Assembly (NCBI RefSeq): GCF_000384235.1
Contig: NZ_KB913033.1
Location: 937,164-1,001,163 of the forward strand
Direction: 5' to 3'
Origin: Hydrogenovibrio halophilus DSM 15072
Lineage (GTDB): Bacteria; Pseudomonadota; Gammaproteobacteria; Thiomicrospirales; Thiomicrospiraceae
Length of the DNA: 64,000 nt
Shown piece by piece: positions 50,801 to 59,470 of the stretch (position 1 is its first letter; every line of letters begins with the position of its first letter). Under the pieces are notes generated by a model that was given only the letters and a program-made list of their open reading frames with translations, was not told the origin of the DNA and made no database searches. The translations under genes and the position numbers were made by a program.

Positions 50801-52791
50801 ACGAGGCCCTGTTTCATTTTCTGCGACCCCAATGGCTGTGGGCGTTTGTGCCATTGCTGGTCATGTTATGGGCGCTGTGGCGTTCCCAGAAACGAAGCAA
50901 CCGCTGGCAGTCACTGATTGACCCGGCTTTTCATCGTGTGTTGCTGGGCCAGACTTCCCAGTCGCAACGACAGTACCTTGGGCTGGTTGGGCTGGGGCTT
51001 TTGTGGTCGCTGGCCGTGATCGCCTTGGCCGGTCCCACCTGGAGCAAAGTCGACACGCCGGCCGAAAAAACCCGTCAGGGCATGGTGATTCTGCAGGACC
51101 TGTCTCTGAGCCAGCGCGCCGAAGACCTCAAACCCAATCGCCTCACCCGCGCCCGTTACCTTCTCACGGACCAACTGACCCAACGCCCATGGCTGCACAC
51201 CGGCCTGGTCGGCTATGCCGGCAGCGCCCACGCCATCACCCCGATCAGCGAAGCCAACCAGACATTGCTGAGCATGCTGCCGGTACTGGACCCGGTGATC
51301 ATGCCCGAATACGGGGCCGATGCGTTGGCAGGTTTTGAGCTGGCCAACCGGCTGTTTGACGGTGCCCGGATTGACCGCAAACACCTGCTCTGGGTCACAG
51401 ACGACATCGAAGCCGACGAGGTGGATTTGCTTGCTGACTTTGTCCAAGCCAATCAGATCGATTTGCGCATTCTGGTGGTCGGCACTCAGACAGGTGGCCC
51501 CATTCCCATCCCCGATTATGGCCTGATCAAAAACGATCAGGGGCGAGCAGTAGAACCCGGTGTGCCGCTGACCCGATTTGAAACGCTGGCTCGCCGCACC
51601 AACAGCCCGATGATGCAATTGACCCAGACCCCCATCGATGCCGCTCCGCTGTTTCCGTCACCGCTGATGGCCGGCAGCGAGCCCGAAAGCGAACACACCC
51701 AACGACGCGATCAATGGCTGGATCAGGGGCTGTGGCTGCTCTGGATCCTGATCCCCGGTCTGCTGATAGGTTTTCGCCGTGGCCTGTTGCTGACGCTGAT
51801 GCCGGTGTGGGCCTTGTTGCCCGCTTTGCTTCTGAGCGGTCTGAGCTTTGCGCCCACTTCCCTGCAGGCCGAAACCAAAACGGAAACACAAGCCGAGACT
51901 GCTTCCCAGTCCCTAAATCTGCTGGAAGTGCTCAAGTCCGGCGACCAGCAGGGCTATGAAAAGTTCCAGCAAAAAGATTACGCTGCCGCCGCCGACCGGT
52001 TTGAAGACCCAATGTGGCGCGGCGTAAGCCTCTACCGTCAGGGCCATTACCAGGACGCGCTGAAAGCCTTCAATCAGGCCCAAGGACCCGAAGCCGACTA
52101 CAATCGTGGCAATGTCCTGACCCAAATGGGTCGTTTTGACGAAGCGATTGAGGCATATGAACAGGCGCTGAAAAAGGCCCCTGACCACGAGAAAGCAAAA
52201 CACAACCGAAAACTCGTTGAAAAGCTTAAAAATGCCCAACCGCCGGAGAGCGACGATCAGCCCGCCGGACAGGACCCAGGTGACAATCAGGGCGCACCGG
52301 ATCAGACGCCTCCAGAGCAGGCGGACAGCGGCCAACAGGGCCAGCAGAGCGATCAGGCGCAAGGCGAAAGTCAAAACGGTCAGGGCTCTGCGCCCAACCA
52401 ATCCGCACAGAACGATCTGGATCAACGCCAGCAAGCCCCGCCAAAAAAGCCGTCCGGCGAAAAAGGCGAAGAGGACACCAATGCGGATGCCAGTGAACAA
52501 ACCCAGGCGGAAAATCTGGGCCAGGCGGCGGAGGAAACACCCGCATCAGAGTCCGAAAGCGAAGACCCGACCAGGGAAGCCATGAATCCGGTGGATGACG
52601 CGGCACAAACCAGTGAGATGGCGGAACAGAGCGCACAGGCACGCGAATCCGAACAGGCGCGACAAACCTGGCTCAACCAGATTCCGGACGAACCGGCCCG
52701 GTTTCTGAAACGCAAATTCGACTATCAATATCAGCAACGACAACAGTCCGACACCGAGCGCGCGGATGGGCAGAACGAAAAAATATGGTGA
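50797..52791 (+). CDS. VWA-TPR protein (BatB/BatC-like fusion), operon 2
   Basis: This 664-residue protein has two N-terminal membrane segments (about 10-27 and 60-80), a VWA-like domain with QDLSLSQRAEDL near 105, two membrane segments around 310-350, and TPR repeats (about 380-470: DYNRGNVLTQMGRFDEAIEAYEQALKKAPDHEKAKHNRKL). A long, very Gln/Glu/Asp/Ser-rich, probably disordered tail (about 480-630) follows. It matches the operon 1 gene in layout, which supports duplication of a whole operon. Confidence 0.9.
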   Translation: MNEALFHFLRPQWLWAFVPLLVMLWALWRSQKRSNRWQSLIDPAFHRVLLGQTSQSQRQYLGLVGLGLLWSLAVIALAGPTWSKVDTPAEKTRQGMVILQDLSLSQRAEDLKPNRLTRARYLLTDQLTQRPWLHTGLVGYAGSAHAITPISEANQTLLSMLPVLDPVIMPEYGADALAGFELANRLFDGARIDRKHLLWVTDDIEADEVDLLADFVQANQIDLRILVVGTQTGGPIPIPDYGLIKNDQGRAVEPGVPLTRFETLARRTNSPMMQLTQTPIDAAPLFPSPLMAGSEPESEHTQRRDQWLDQGLWLLWILIPGLLIGFRRGLLLTLMPVWALLPALLLSGLSFAPTSLQAETKTETQAETASQSLNLLEVLKSGDQQGYEKFQQKDYAAAADRFEDPMWRGVSLYRQGHYQDALKAFNQAQGPEADYNRGNVLTQMGRFDEAIEAYEQALKKAPDHEKAKHNRKLVEKLKNAQPPESDDQPAGQDPGDNQGAPDQTPPEQADSGQQGQQSDQAQGESQNGQGSAPNQSAQNDLDQRQQAPPKKPSGEKGEEDTNADASEQTQAENLGQAAEETPASESESEDPTREAMNPVDDAAQTSEMAEQSAQARESEQARQTWLNQIPDEPARFLKRKFDYQYQQRQQSDTERADGQNEKIW

Positions 52792-52795
52792 CTGC

Positions 52796-54511
52796 ATGAA
52801 ACCTCGCAAACGCCGATACCACAGCCGGGAACACCGTCGACTGCTGAATTACATCAGTCTGGTCATTTTGGGGGCCGTGCTGATGCTGTTGCTGATTCCC
52901 CAATTGTATGCCGCCAATCCACAGCTGGACGTTCACGTGGACCGCGCCGAGATCGAAATGGGCGATGTGCTTAAACTCAAAATCCAGACCAATTTTGAAA
53001 CCACTGGCACGCCCGATTTCAGCGCTCTGGAAGACCAGTTTGAGATACTCGGACGCCAGCGCAGCAGCCGCATTGAGATCACCAATGGCCGCTACAAAGC
53101 GTTCTCACGCTGGGACCTGCACCTGACCCCCAGGCAGACAGGCGAGCTGGCCATCCCGCCGTTTGAAGTCGACAACGCCATCAGCGCGCCCCTGACCATT
53201 ACCGTCACAGCACCGAGCAAGAACCCGGACGCGCAGCAAGGGCCCAGTTTTGTGGAATCGTTTGTCGACGCCAAATCGGTGTATGTGCAGCAACAGGTGC
53301 ATTACACCCTGCGTTTTTATCATCTGGGCCAGTTTATCAATGGCAACATTCGTCCGCCCCGCTTTGAGAACGCCCTGTCCTTTTCGCTGCGCAACCAGTT
53401 TCAATACCAGAAACAGATCGGGCCTCACCGCTACCAGGTGTACGAATGGACTTGGGTGTTTTACCCTCAGAAAAGCGGCCAGTACACCCTGCCACCTCAG
53501 GGCTTTGACGGGCGCATTCAGTACCGTGGGCAACTGCGTCTGGTACAGGACCGGACCCAGCCGATTACTATGGAAGTCAAACCCGTACCCGATGCCTTTC
53601 CGTCCGATGCTCCCTGGCTGCCGGCCCGCGAAGTCAATCTCAAACAGACGTTTGAAAAACTGTCGAAAGCCGCGGTCGGTGACACCCTGACCCGAAAAAT
53701 CACGCTTCAGGCCAACGGCTTGCTGGCTTCGCAACTGCCCGAAATCCAGACGACCAGCTCGGAAGGCCTGTCCCTCTATCCGAAAAAACCGTCTCTGGAC
53801 AATCAGGCTCATCGCCAGAGCGTGGTCAGCGAACGTCAACAGACCATTGAAACCATTGCCCGGCAAGCCGGAAAACAACACTTTGAAGCTTTGACCCTGC
53901 ATTGGTGGAACACCCAGACCGACCAGCTGGAAACCCTGACCCTGCCGTCACGTACATTTGCGGTTAGTGAAACCGCCGGTGACCAGGGACAGGTATTTCT
54001 GCCGGAGCAGACAACGGCCGAACCGGAAACGCCCCCTGCCACCGAGAGCACAGACTGGGCCCCACCCAAATGGTGGCTCTGGGCGCTGGTGCCCCTGATT
54101 CTACTGAGTTTGTTTGCGCTGATGCGTTACCGCCCAACTGGGGGCACAAAATCGGGCAAGTCACATGCTGAACCCGCGCAAAAACACCCGCGGCACCAGT
54201 CTGACACCCCGGCAGAAGACGATTTTTGTCAGTCAAACCGCCTCACCGCGACCGAGGTTTATCGACAATTGCAGGCCCGATGCCAGCAAAGCCCCGCGCT
54301 TTGGGAAAATGCCGAATCCCAGGCACTGAAGCAGGCGCTGGAAGCCCATTTGTTTGCGCAAAGGCCATTGTCGGACCAATCCCTGAACAAACTGAAAACC
54401 CGTTTCTGTGAAACCGCTCAACACCCAACCCTGACCGATTCCAACCAACAACCGGACACACAACTGCGTCCCCTGTATCCGCAAACCCCCAAAAATGACC
54501 AGGCCTGGTAA
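52796..54511 (+). CDS. BatD-like membrane protein, operon 2
   Basis: This 571-residue protein has a basic start, one N-terminal membrane/signal segment (ISLVILGAVLMLLLIPQLYA), a periplasmic BatD region (about 40-415, with VDRAEIEMGDVLKLKIQ and FEILGRQRSSRIEITNGRYKAFSRWDLHLTPRQTGELAIPP), one membrane segment (WWLWALVPLILLSLFALM) and a cytoplasmic tail. I chose ATG 52796, just after the upstream stop. It is unusual that the iterated palindrome (54498-54509) forms the last codons, reading NDQAW-stop. Confidence 0.9.
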   Translation: MKPRKRRYHSREHRRLLNYISLVILGAVLMLLLIPQLYAANPQLDVHVDRAEIEMGDVLKLKIQTNFETTGTPDFSALEDQFEILGRQRSSRIEITNGRYKAFSRWDLHLTPRQTGELAIPPFEVDNAISAPLTITVTAPSKNPDAQQGPSFVESFVDAKSVYVQQQVHYTLRFYHLGQFINGNIRPPRFENALSFSLRNQFQYQKQIGPHRYQVYEWTWVFYPQKSGQYTLPPQGFDGRIQYRGQLRLVQDRTQPITMEVKPVPDAFPSDAPWLPAREVNLKQTFEKLSKAAVGDTLTRKITLQANGLLASQLPEIQTTSSEGLSLYPKKPSLDNQAHRQSVVSERQQTIETIARQAGKQHFEALTLHWWNTQTDQLETLTLPSRTFAVSETAGDQGQVFLPEQTTAEPETPPATESTDWAPPKWWLWALVPLILLSLFALMRYRPTGGTKSGKSHAEPAQKHPRHQSDTPAEDDFCQSNRLTATEVYRQLQARCQQSPALWENAESQALKQALEAHLFAQRPLSDQSLNKLKTRFCETAQHPTLTDSNQQPDTQLRPLYPQTPKNDQAW

Positions 54512-54550
54512 TAAACCGTATGTAAAAGTAATTGTTGTTAAAAGTTGTTC

Positions 54551-54733
54551 ACCCGAATGTTTACTTGCGTTTCTTCGATTCATGAATTTGTGCTGAGATT
54601 GCGAAGGAACTTGTTTTCACAAGGAAATTTCTGAGGAAGTGTCGTATCTATGATTACGGCCGACTGAAGAAATATTTCTTGTGGAAACAAGGGGCAAGCA
54701 AGGTCGGTGCAAATTTATGGAATATTCGGGTTA
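54551..54733 (+). repeat. ERIC-like imperfect palindromic element, copy C
   Basis: This third copy of the element at 256-479 and 15757-15958 lacks the 36-bp insert, so it shows the basic unit. Terminal arms ATTCATGAATTTGTGC and GGTGCAAATTTATGGAAT pair, as do internal arms. It lies between the BatD-like gene and a GGDEF gene and points toward the latter; TATAAT overlaps its end. Confidence 0.8.
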
Positions 54734-54760
54734 TAATCCCTGTTCAATATACGGGTTTCT

Positions 54761-55879
54761 ATGCGACGATTTCTGACACCATTTCACCATCGGCTCAAGC
54801 TGAACAAAAACACGCCCGAATACCACCGGGCGGTTTTTTTGTGGTATTACCTCTGGATCATTGCATCAATCTTTGCTTTTTTCAGTGTATTCAACTTGAC
54901 CAAAACTCTCAATTATCCTGTGGCACTGGCTGAAATTCTATTATTTTTCAGTCTCATGGGTCTGGTATACCGTTTTCAGAACCGTGAAACGATGCAACAG
55001 GTGGTCTGGGCCTTTGTTGGATTAATGACCCTGTTTGCCCTGTTTTACGCGGTCGCTTCCATCAAAACCAATGATCCGTTTGTCTGGATGCCATTGTTTA
55101 TATTCAGTAATTTTTTTCTGTTGGGTTCCAAAAATGGGTTTCGGGTCAATCTGATTTTTCTGATTCTGTTTCTGGGCTATCTGTGGTCGCCCTTTCTTCA
55201 GCAAATGACTATAGCCGGTAAAATAAACAGCACCCTGGCGCTTTTAAGCATTTTTGTCGCCATATATTTTTATGAAATCAGCCGTGAAAAGGCTTACCAT
55301 CAACTCAATGTCCGAAGCCGACAGATGTATCAAAGTTCCATTACCGATGCCCTGACCCGTTTGCCCAACCGTACAGCACTGGATCAACAGTTCAACGACT
55401 TATTCACACAGAAAAAACCTCAACCCGACTGGCATCTGCTCATTCTGGACCTGGATCACTTCAAACGATTGAATGATCGGCTGGGGCATCTGGCTGGAGA
55501 CGACGCCCTAAAAAAGGTCGCCAGGGTACTCCACCGATATCAGCCGGATGCCATGGCACTGGGACGCTGGGGCGGCGAAGAATTTCTGCTAGCACTCAAC
55601 CGGCCAGCCAATCAAGTCACTGAACTGGCAGAATCGATCCGCCAGGAGGTTGAAACGCTCTCACCGGAACTGGGGGAAAGCCGTGACCTGACCATCAGTA
55701 TCGGCATTGCCAACTGGCAGGCATCCTTTCTTGATCTCGATGACTGGATCGCCGCAGCCGACAAACAGTTATATCAGGCCAAAGCCAAAGGTCGCAATCG
55801 CGTTGTGATCGCAGAACCGAGTGGTGGGGAGATTTCACATGAAACCTTCCTGAGACCGCCAAATGACCATTTGGCTTAA
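54761..55879 (+). CDS. Membrane diguanylate cyclase (multi-TM GGDEF)
   Basis: This 372-residue protein has about six membrane segments in residues 25-170 with short loops, then a GGDEF domain (about 195-355). The active site is RWGGEEF, with DLDHFKRLND and KGRNRV, so c-di-GMP synthesis is expected. The membrane part has no named sensor domain. Element C supplies its upstream region. The first half is AT-richer than its neighbours. Its end overlaps the convergent aas gene by 4 bp. Confidence 0.9.
   Translation: MRRFLTPFHHRLKLNKNTPEYHRAVFLWYYLWIIASIFAFFSVFNLTKTLNYPVALAEILLFFSLMGLVYRFQNRETMQQVVWAFVGLMTLFALFYAVASIKTNDPFVWMPLFIFSNFFLLGSKNGFRVNLIFLILFLGYLWSPFLQQMTIAGKINSTLALLSIFVAIYFYEISREKAYHQLNVRSRQMYQSSITDALTRLPNRTALDQQFNDLFTQKKPQPDWHLLILDLDHFKRLNDRLGHLAGDDALKKVARVLHRYQPDAMALGRWGGEEFLLALNRPANQVTELAESIRQEVETLSPELGESRDLTISIGIANWQASFLDLDDWIAAADKQLYQAKAKGRNRVVIAEPSGGEISHETFLRPPNDHLA
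55831..55846. other. Weak parS-like sequence
   Basis: GATTTCACATGAAACC matches the parS consensus at only 12 of 16 positions. It is listed because stronger copies lie nearby. Confidence 0.2.
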
Positions 55880-58191
55880 AACTTCGTCGATTGAAAATGC
55901 CCTTCGGCGATTTTCTGCACCGCGGGGTAATCGGTTTTGCCGGTACCCAATACCGGAATCGCTTCCACCAGAATCACGGTTCGAGGCACCATCAGATCCG
56001 ATACCTGGGCTTCTTTTGCGGCTTCACGCACACTTTGGCGACTGAGCGATTCGTCGTTGGTCACCAGAATCAATTGCTCGCCTTTGCGCGGATCGGCCAC
56101 GGCCACCACCACGTGATGCCCCTGTGGGTTGGCCGCATTGATGTAAGTTTCCACCGCCGTCAGCGAGATCATTTCGCCCGCAATTTTGGCAAATCGCTTG
56201 GCCCGGCCGCGGATGGTGATAAACCCTTCTTCATCGATGGTGACCACATCGCCTGTGTCATACCAGCCATCCTCAGGTGGCTGTAACTGACCGGGCCGGT
56301 CGTAAAGCAGATAGCCCAGCATCACATTGGGGCCTTTTACCTGCAAACTGCCGCCTTCGGTGATGCCTTCAATCGACCGCAAACGGGCAGACACGCCCGG
56401 CACCAGCTGTCCCACTGTGCCATTTTTGAAGCTCTGTGGAATATTGACCGCCAGCACGGGCGCGGTTTCGGTGACCCCATAGCCTTCCAGCACCGGGGTA
56501 TGGAATTTGTCGGCAAACAGGCGTCGGGTTTCCGGGCGCAGTTTTTCCGCACCCGCGACCATGTAACGTACGCTGTAGAAATCGTAGGGATCGGCTTTTT
56601 TGGCGTAGCCATTGAAAAAGGTGTCGGTGCCAAACAGCAGTTTGGCGTTGAGATGATACAGCTTTTCCGGGATCACCGCGTAATGCAGAGGCGAAGGGTA
56701 CAAATACACTCTGGCCCCTTTCAAAACCGGCCACAGCAACCCGGCGGTCAGCCCGAAACTGTGAAAGCAGGGCAAGGCATTGAACAACTGTTCATTGGGC
56801 AAAAGATTGAGCATCGCCGAAATCTGGTGGATGTTGGCCACCAGATTGTCGTGGGAAAGCACCACGCCTTTGGGCACCCCTTCGGAACCGGAAGTAAACA
56901 GCACCACCGCTTCTTCATTGGGCTTTTTGACCAGGCCTGGTAAGTTTTTAGGCCGTTGGACCAGAGCCGACAATTTGTCGACTGCGGTGACGGTTTCGCG
57001 CACGTCTTCCAGATAAACCACTTCCACCAAATCCGATAGCGCCGCCAGAGTTTCGTCCAGATCAAACGCGTCCACGAACTTGCGCGAGGTGATGATCGTT
57101 TGCAACTGTGCGGTTTGACAGGCTGAGCGCATCGGACCCAGCCCGGCAGTGAAATTGAGCAGGGCCGGTACCCAGCCATAAGCCTGTAGCCCGAAAAAAG
57201 TCACCGCCAACCCGGACACATTGGGCAATAACACGCCCACTCGGTTTGGTGCTTTGTTTAATGTCTCATTGGATTCGTCGGAGGTTTGAGCCAGCCGTTG
57301 CGCCAGTTTTTTGCCCAGAATCATGGCGCCCAATCGCAGCTTTTTGCGCGTCAACGCGACCTCATTGATGTCTTCCACGCAAATGTCTTTGATGACATCG
57401 GCTTTTTCCGCATCCAGCAAGGCCTGCCAGAGGTTCTTGGGCTGGTGATTGGCCTCAAAGCTCACATCGCGCATCAACAGAAACAGCGCATTCTGATAAG
57501 CCTTATGCCGCTTATGACCGTGTGAAGACGGCGTGGCACCATTGGGCAAGTCCAGAAACCGTGGCGGGGTCAAGGTCAGGGTGATCCGTGGGAACCAGCG
57601 CAGAGGGGTGAAGGCCACCCGCATGCCATCCAGATACGAAAACCGGGAAAACTGTGCCCCTTCGATCTGGATCGGCAAAATCTGCGCGCCGGCCTTGTGC
57701 GCCACCAGCCCCGTGCCTTCGTAAATTTTCATCAGACTGCCGGTGGTGGTGACCCGCCCTTCCGGGAAAATCATGCACTGGCGACCGGTTTTGAGCGCCT
57801 TGATCACCCGTTTGATCGCATAGGGATTGTAAAAATTGACTTTGAAATGCTCGACAAAACTCAGCAGAAAGCGCTCATGCCATTTTCGGGTATGGCCTTC
57901 ATCGATCATAAACGCCGTGTGTCCGGGCACAAACACACTGATCAGGACCCCATCGATCAGGGACACATGATTGGCCACCAGCAACAGGGGCGCGTCCGTT
58001 TCCAACGCGGTCTGATAATGGGCAAGCCCCTTGACCCGAACCCGATAAAGCACCTTCAGCAAGCCCTTGAACACCAAGCGCATCACCCGATGCCGCAACC
58101 CCGGACGGTAATGGGGCAACGGGGCTTTCTTTGGTTCGGATGCCTGAGCGCCTTCGCGCCGGGTCTCGATTTTTTCTTTGCTTTCAGTCAT
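55876..58191 (-). CDS. aas: Aas: 2-acyl-GPE acyltransferase / acyl-ACP synthetase
   Basis: This 771-residue bifunctional membrane enzyme re-acylates lysophosphatidylethanolamine. The N-terminal PlsC-like acyltransferase domain (about 40-260) has an altered HxxxxD motif reading NHVSLID, followed by FPEGRVTTTGSLMKIYEG. The C-terminal AMP-forming ligase (about 300-765) has VVLFTSGSEGVPKGVVLSHDN near 427, LEGYGVTETAPVLAVN near 575 and YDTGDVVTIDEEGFITIRGR near 650. It overlaps the LplT-like gene by 8 bp. An iterated palindrome (56930-56941) is read here in another frame (LPGLVKK). Confidence 0.93.
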   Translation of the reverse strand: MTESKEKIETRREGAQASEPKKAPLPHYRPGLRHRVMRLVFKGLLKVLYRVRVKGLAHYQTALETDAPLLLVANHVSLIDGVLISVFVPGHTAFMIDEGHTRKWHERFLLSFVEHFKVNFYNPYAIKRVIKALKTGRQCMIFPEGRVTTTGSLMKIYEGTGLVAHKAGAQILPIQIEGAQFSRFSYLDGMRVAFTPLRWFPRITLTLTPPRFLDLPNGATPSSHGHKRHKAYQNALFLLMRDVSFEANHQPKNLWQALLDAEKADVIKDICVEDINEVALTRKKLRLGAMILGKKLAQRLAQTSDESNETLNKAPNRVGVLLPNVSGLAVTFFGLQAYGWVPALLNFTAGLGPMRSACQTAQLQTIITSRKFVDAFDLDETLAALSDLVEVVYLEDVRETVTAVDKLSALVQRPKNLPGLVKKPNEEAVVLFTSGSEGVPKGVVLSHDNLVANIHQISAMLNLLPNEQLFNALPCFHSFGLTAGLLWPVLKGARVYLYPSPLHYAVIPEKLYHLNAKLLFGTDTFFNGYAKKADPYDFYSVRYMVAGAEKLRPETRRLFADKFHTPVLEGYGVTETAPVLAVNIPQSFKNGTVGQLVPGVSARLRSIEGITEGGSLQVKGPNVMLGYLLYDRPGQLQPPEDGWYDTGDVVTIDEEGFITIRGRAKRFAKIAGEMISLTAVETYINAANPQGHHVVVAVADPRKGEQLILVTNDESLSRQSVREAAKEAQVSDLMVPRTVILVEAIPVLGTGKTDYPAVQKIAEGHFQSTKF

Positions 58192-59470
58192 TTTGACTCC
58201 GGTTTAACTCTCGCAAACGTCGACGATGCGACCAGATGCTGACGCCAAATACCATCGCGCTCAACATCCACAAAACGGTCAATATTCCGGCCCCCATCGC
58301 ATACACCGCCATGATCCAGAGCGCAGACAACACCATAAACAAGGCATTGATGATGTTATTCACCGCCAACACGCGAGCGCGCTGGCGTCTGGGCGATCGC
58401 TGCAACAACAAAGTATAAAGCGGCACAATCAAACGCCCGCCTATGGCCGCAATCCACAACAAAACCAGTGCCAGTGCCACGCCCTGAGGCAACATCAAAA
58501 AGCCTGGCAGGTCCAAGGCTGTTTCACGTGAAACCGGAAAGGTTTGCAGTTGCCAGGCGCTGATCGCCACCAGCAAAGCCAGCAGCAGCCAGCTGCGCCC
58601 CAGACCCTTCACCTCATGGAGTGATTCAATTCGGGGATGACGCCAGACCACCCACAAAGCGCCCAGCCCGATGCCCAAGGCAAAACTGACCAGTAAGGCC
58701 ACGGCCACCGTGTCTTCGGCCCCCAGGCCTTCCTTGACCAACACCGGAATCTGGCTCAAAAAGGTCGCCCCCACAAACCAAAAGCTGGCAATGGACAGAA
58801 TCGCAAACCAGGCCTGGTGAAACGCTCTGGCCTCGGCCACTTCTCGCCAGGTCAAACGCCATAAATGCGTGTCCAGACGCATCTCGGGCGATTGCGCTTT
58901 GGTATCGGGCAGAAACAAGGCGGTCAGCCAACCCAGTAACGCCAGGGTCACCACCGCCAGAGCCATCCAGTATTCACCGTGATCGATGATCACCACCCAG
59001 CCGCCCATCAGAGTGCCCAGCAAAATGGCGACAAAGGTGGAGGCATTCAACCAACCGTTGGCCTGCATCAGCCGGATCGGGCTCAAATACTCAGGCAGGA
59101 TGGCGTATTTGATCGGCCCGAAAAAGGTGGATTGCACCCCCATAAAAAACAAGGTGCCCAGCAACAGCGGCATCGATTGCGCGATCAGGGCCATGGCCCC
59201 AAACAACATAATCAGCAACTCGGCCAGTTTGATCCGTTTGATCAGATCGCTTTTGCAATAGCGATCGGCCAGCTGACCGGCAAAGGCCGAAAACAGGAAA
59301 AATGGCAGAATGAAAATTCCGGCCGCCATGGCCACCCACAGACCGGCTTCTTCGCCCGATTCGACCAGCGAAAAGGTGATCAGCATCACCAGCGCGTTTT
59401 TATACAGATTGTCGTTAAAAGCGCCGGCAAACTGCACCCAAAACAGGGGAATAAAAGGCCGTTTGATCAT
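58184..59470 (-). CDS. LplT-like MFS lysophospholipid transporter
   Basis: This 428-residue MFS protein has about 12 membrane segments. Its start FIPLFWVQFAGAFNDNLYKNALVMLI, then LPFFLFSAFAGQLADRYCKSDLIKRIK, is typical of LplT, which flips lysophospholipids inward for Aas. The pairing with aas supports the call. It is slightly longer than E. coli LplT (397). A parS-like site (58520) lies inside and is read as VSRET; an iterated palindrome (58807-58818) encodes FHQAWFAIL. Confidence 0.88.
   Translation of the reverse strand: MIKRPFIPLFWVQFAGAFNDNLYKNALVMLITFSLVESGEEAGLWVAMAAGIFILPFFLFSAFAGQLADRYCKSDLIKRIKLAELLIMLFGAMALIAQSMPLLLGTLFFMGVQSTFFGPIKYAILPEYLSPIRLMQANGWLNASTFVAILLGTLMGGWVVIIDHGEYWMALAVVTLALLGWLTALFLPDTKAQSPEMRLDTHLWRLTWREVAEARAFHQAWFAILSIASFWFVGATFLSQIPVLVKEGLGAEDTVAVALLVSFALGIGLGALWVVWRHPRIESLHEVKGLGRSWLLLALLVAISAWQLQTFPVSRETALDLPGFLMLPQGVALALVLLWIAAIGGRLIVPLYTLLLQRSPRRQRARVLAVNNIINALFMVLSALWIMAVYAMGAGILTVLWMLSAMVFGVSIWSHRRRLRELNRSQND
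58520..58535. other. parS-like site (ParB binding)
   Basis: TGTTTCACGTGAAACC matches the parS consensus TGTTTCACGTGAAACA at 15 of 16 positions. It is the best copy in the window. Confidence 0.75.
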
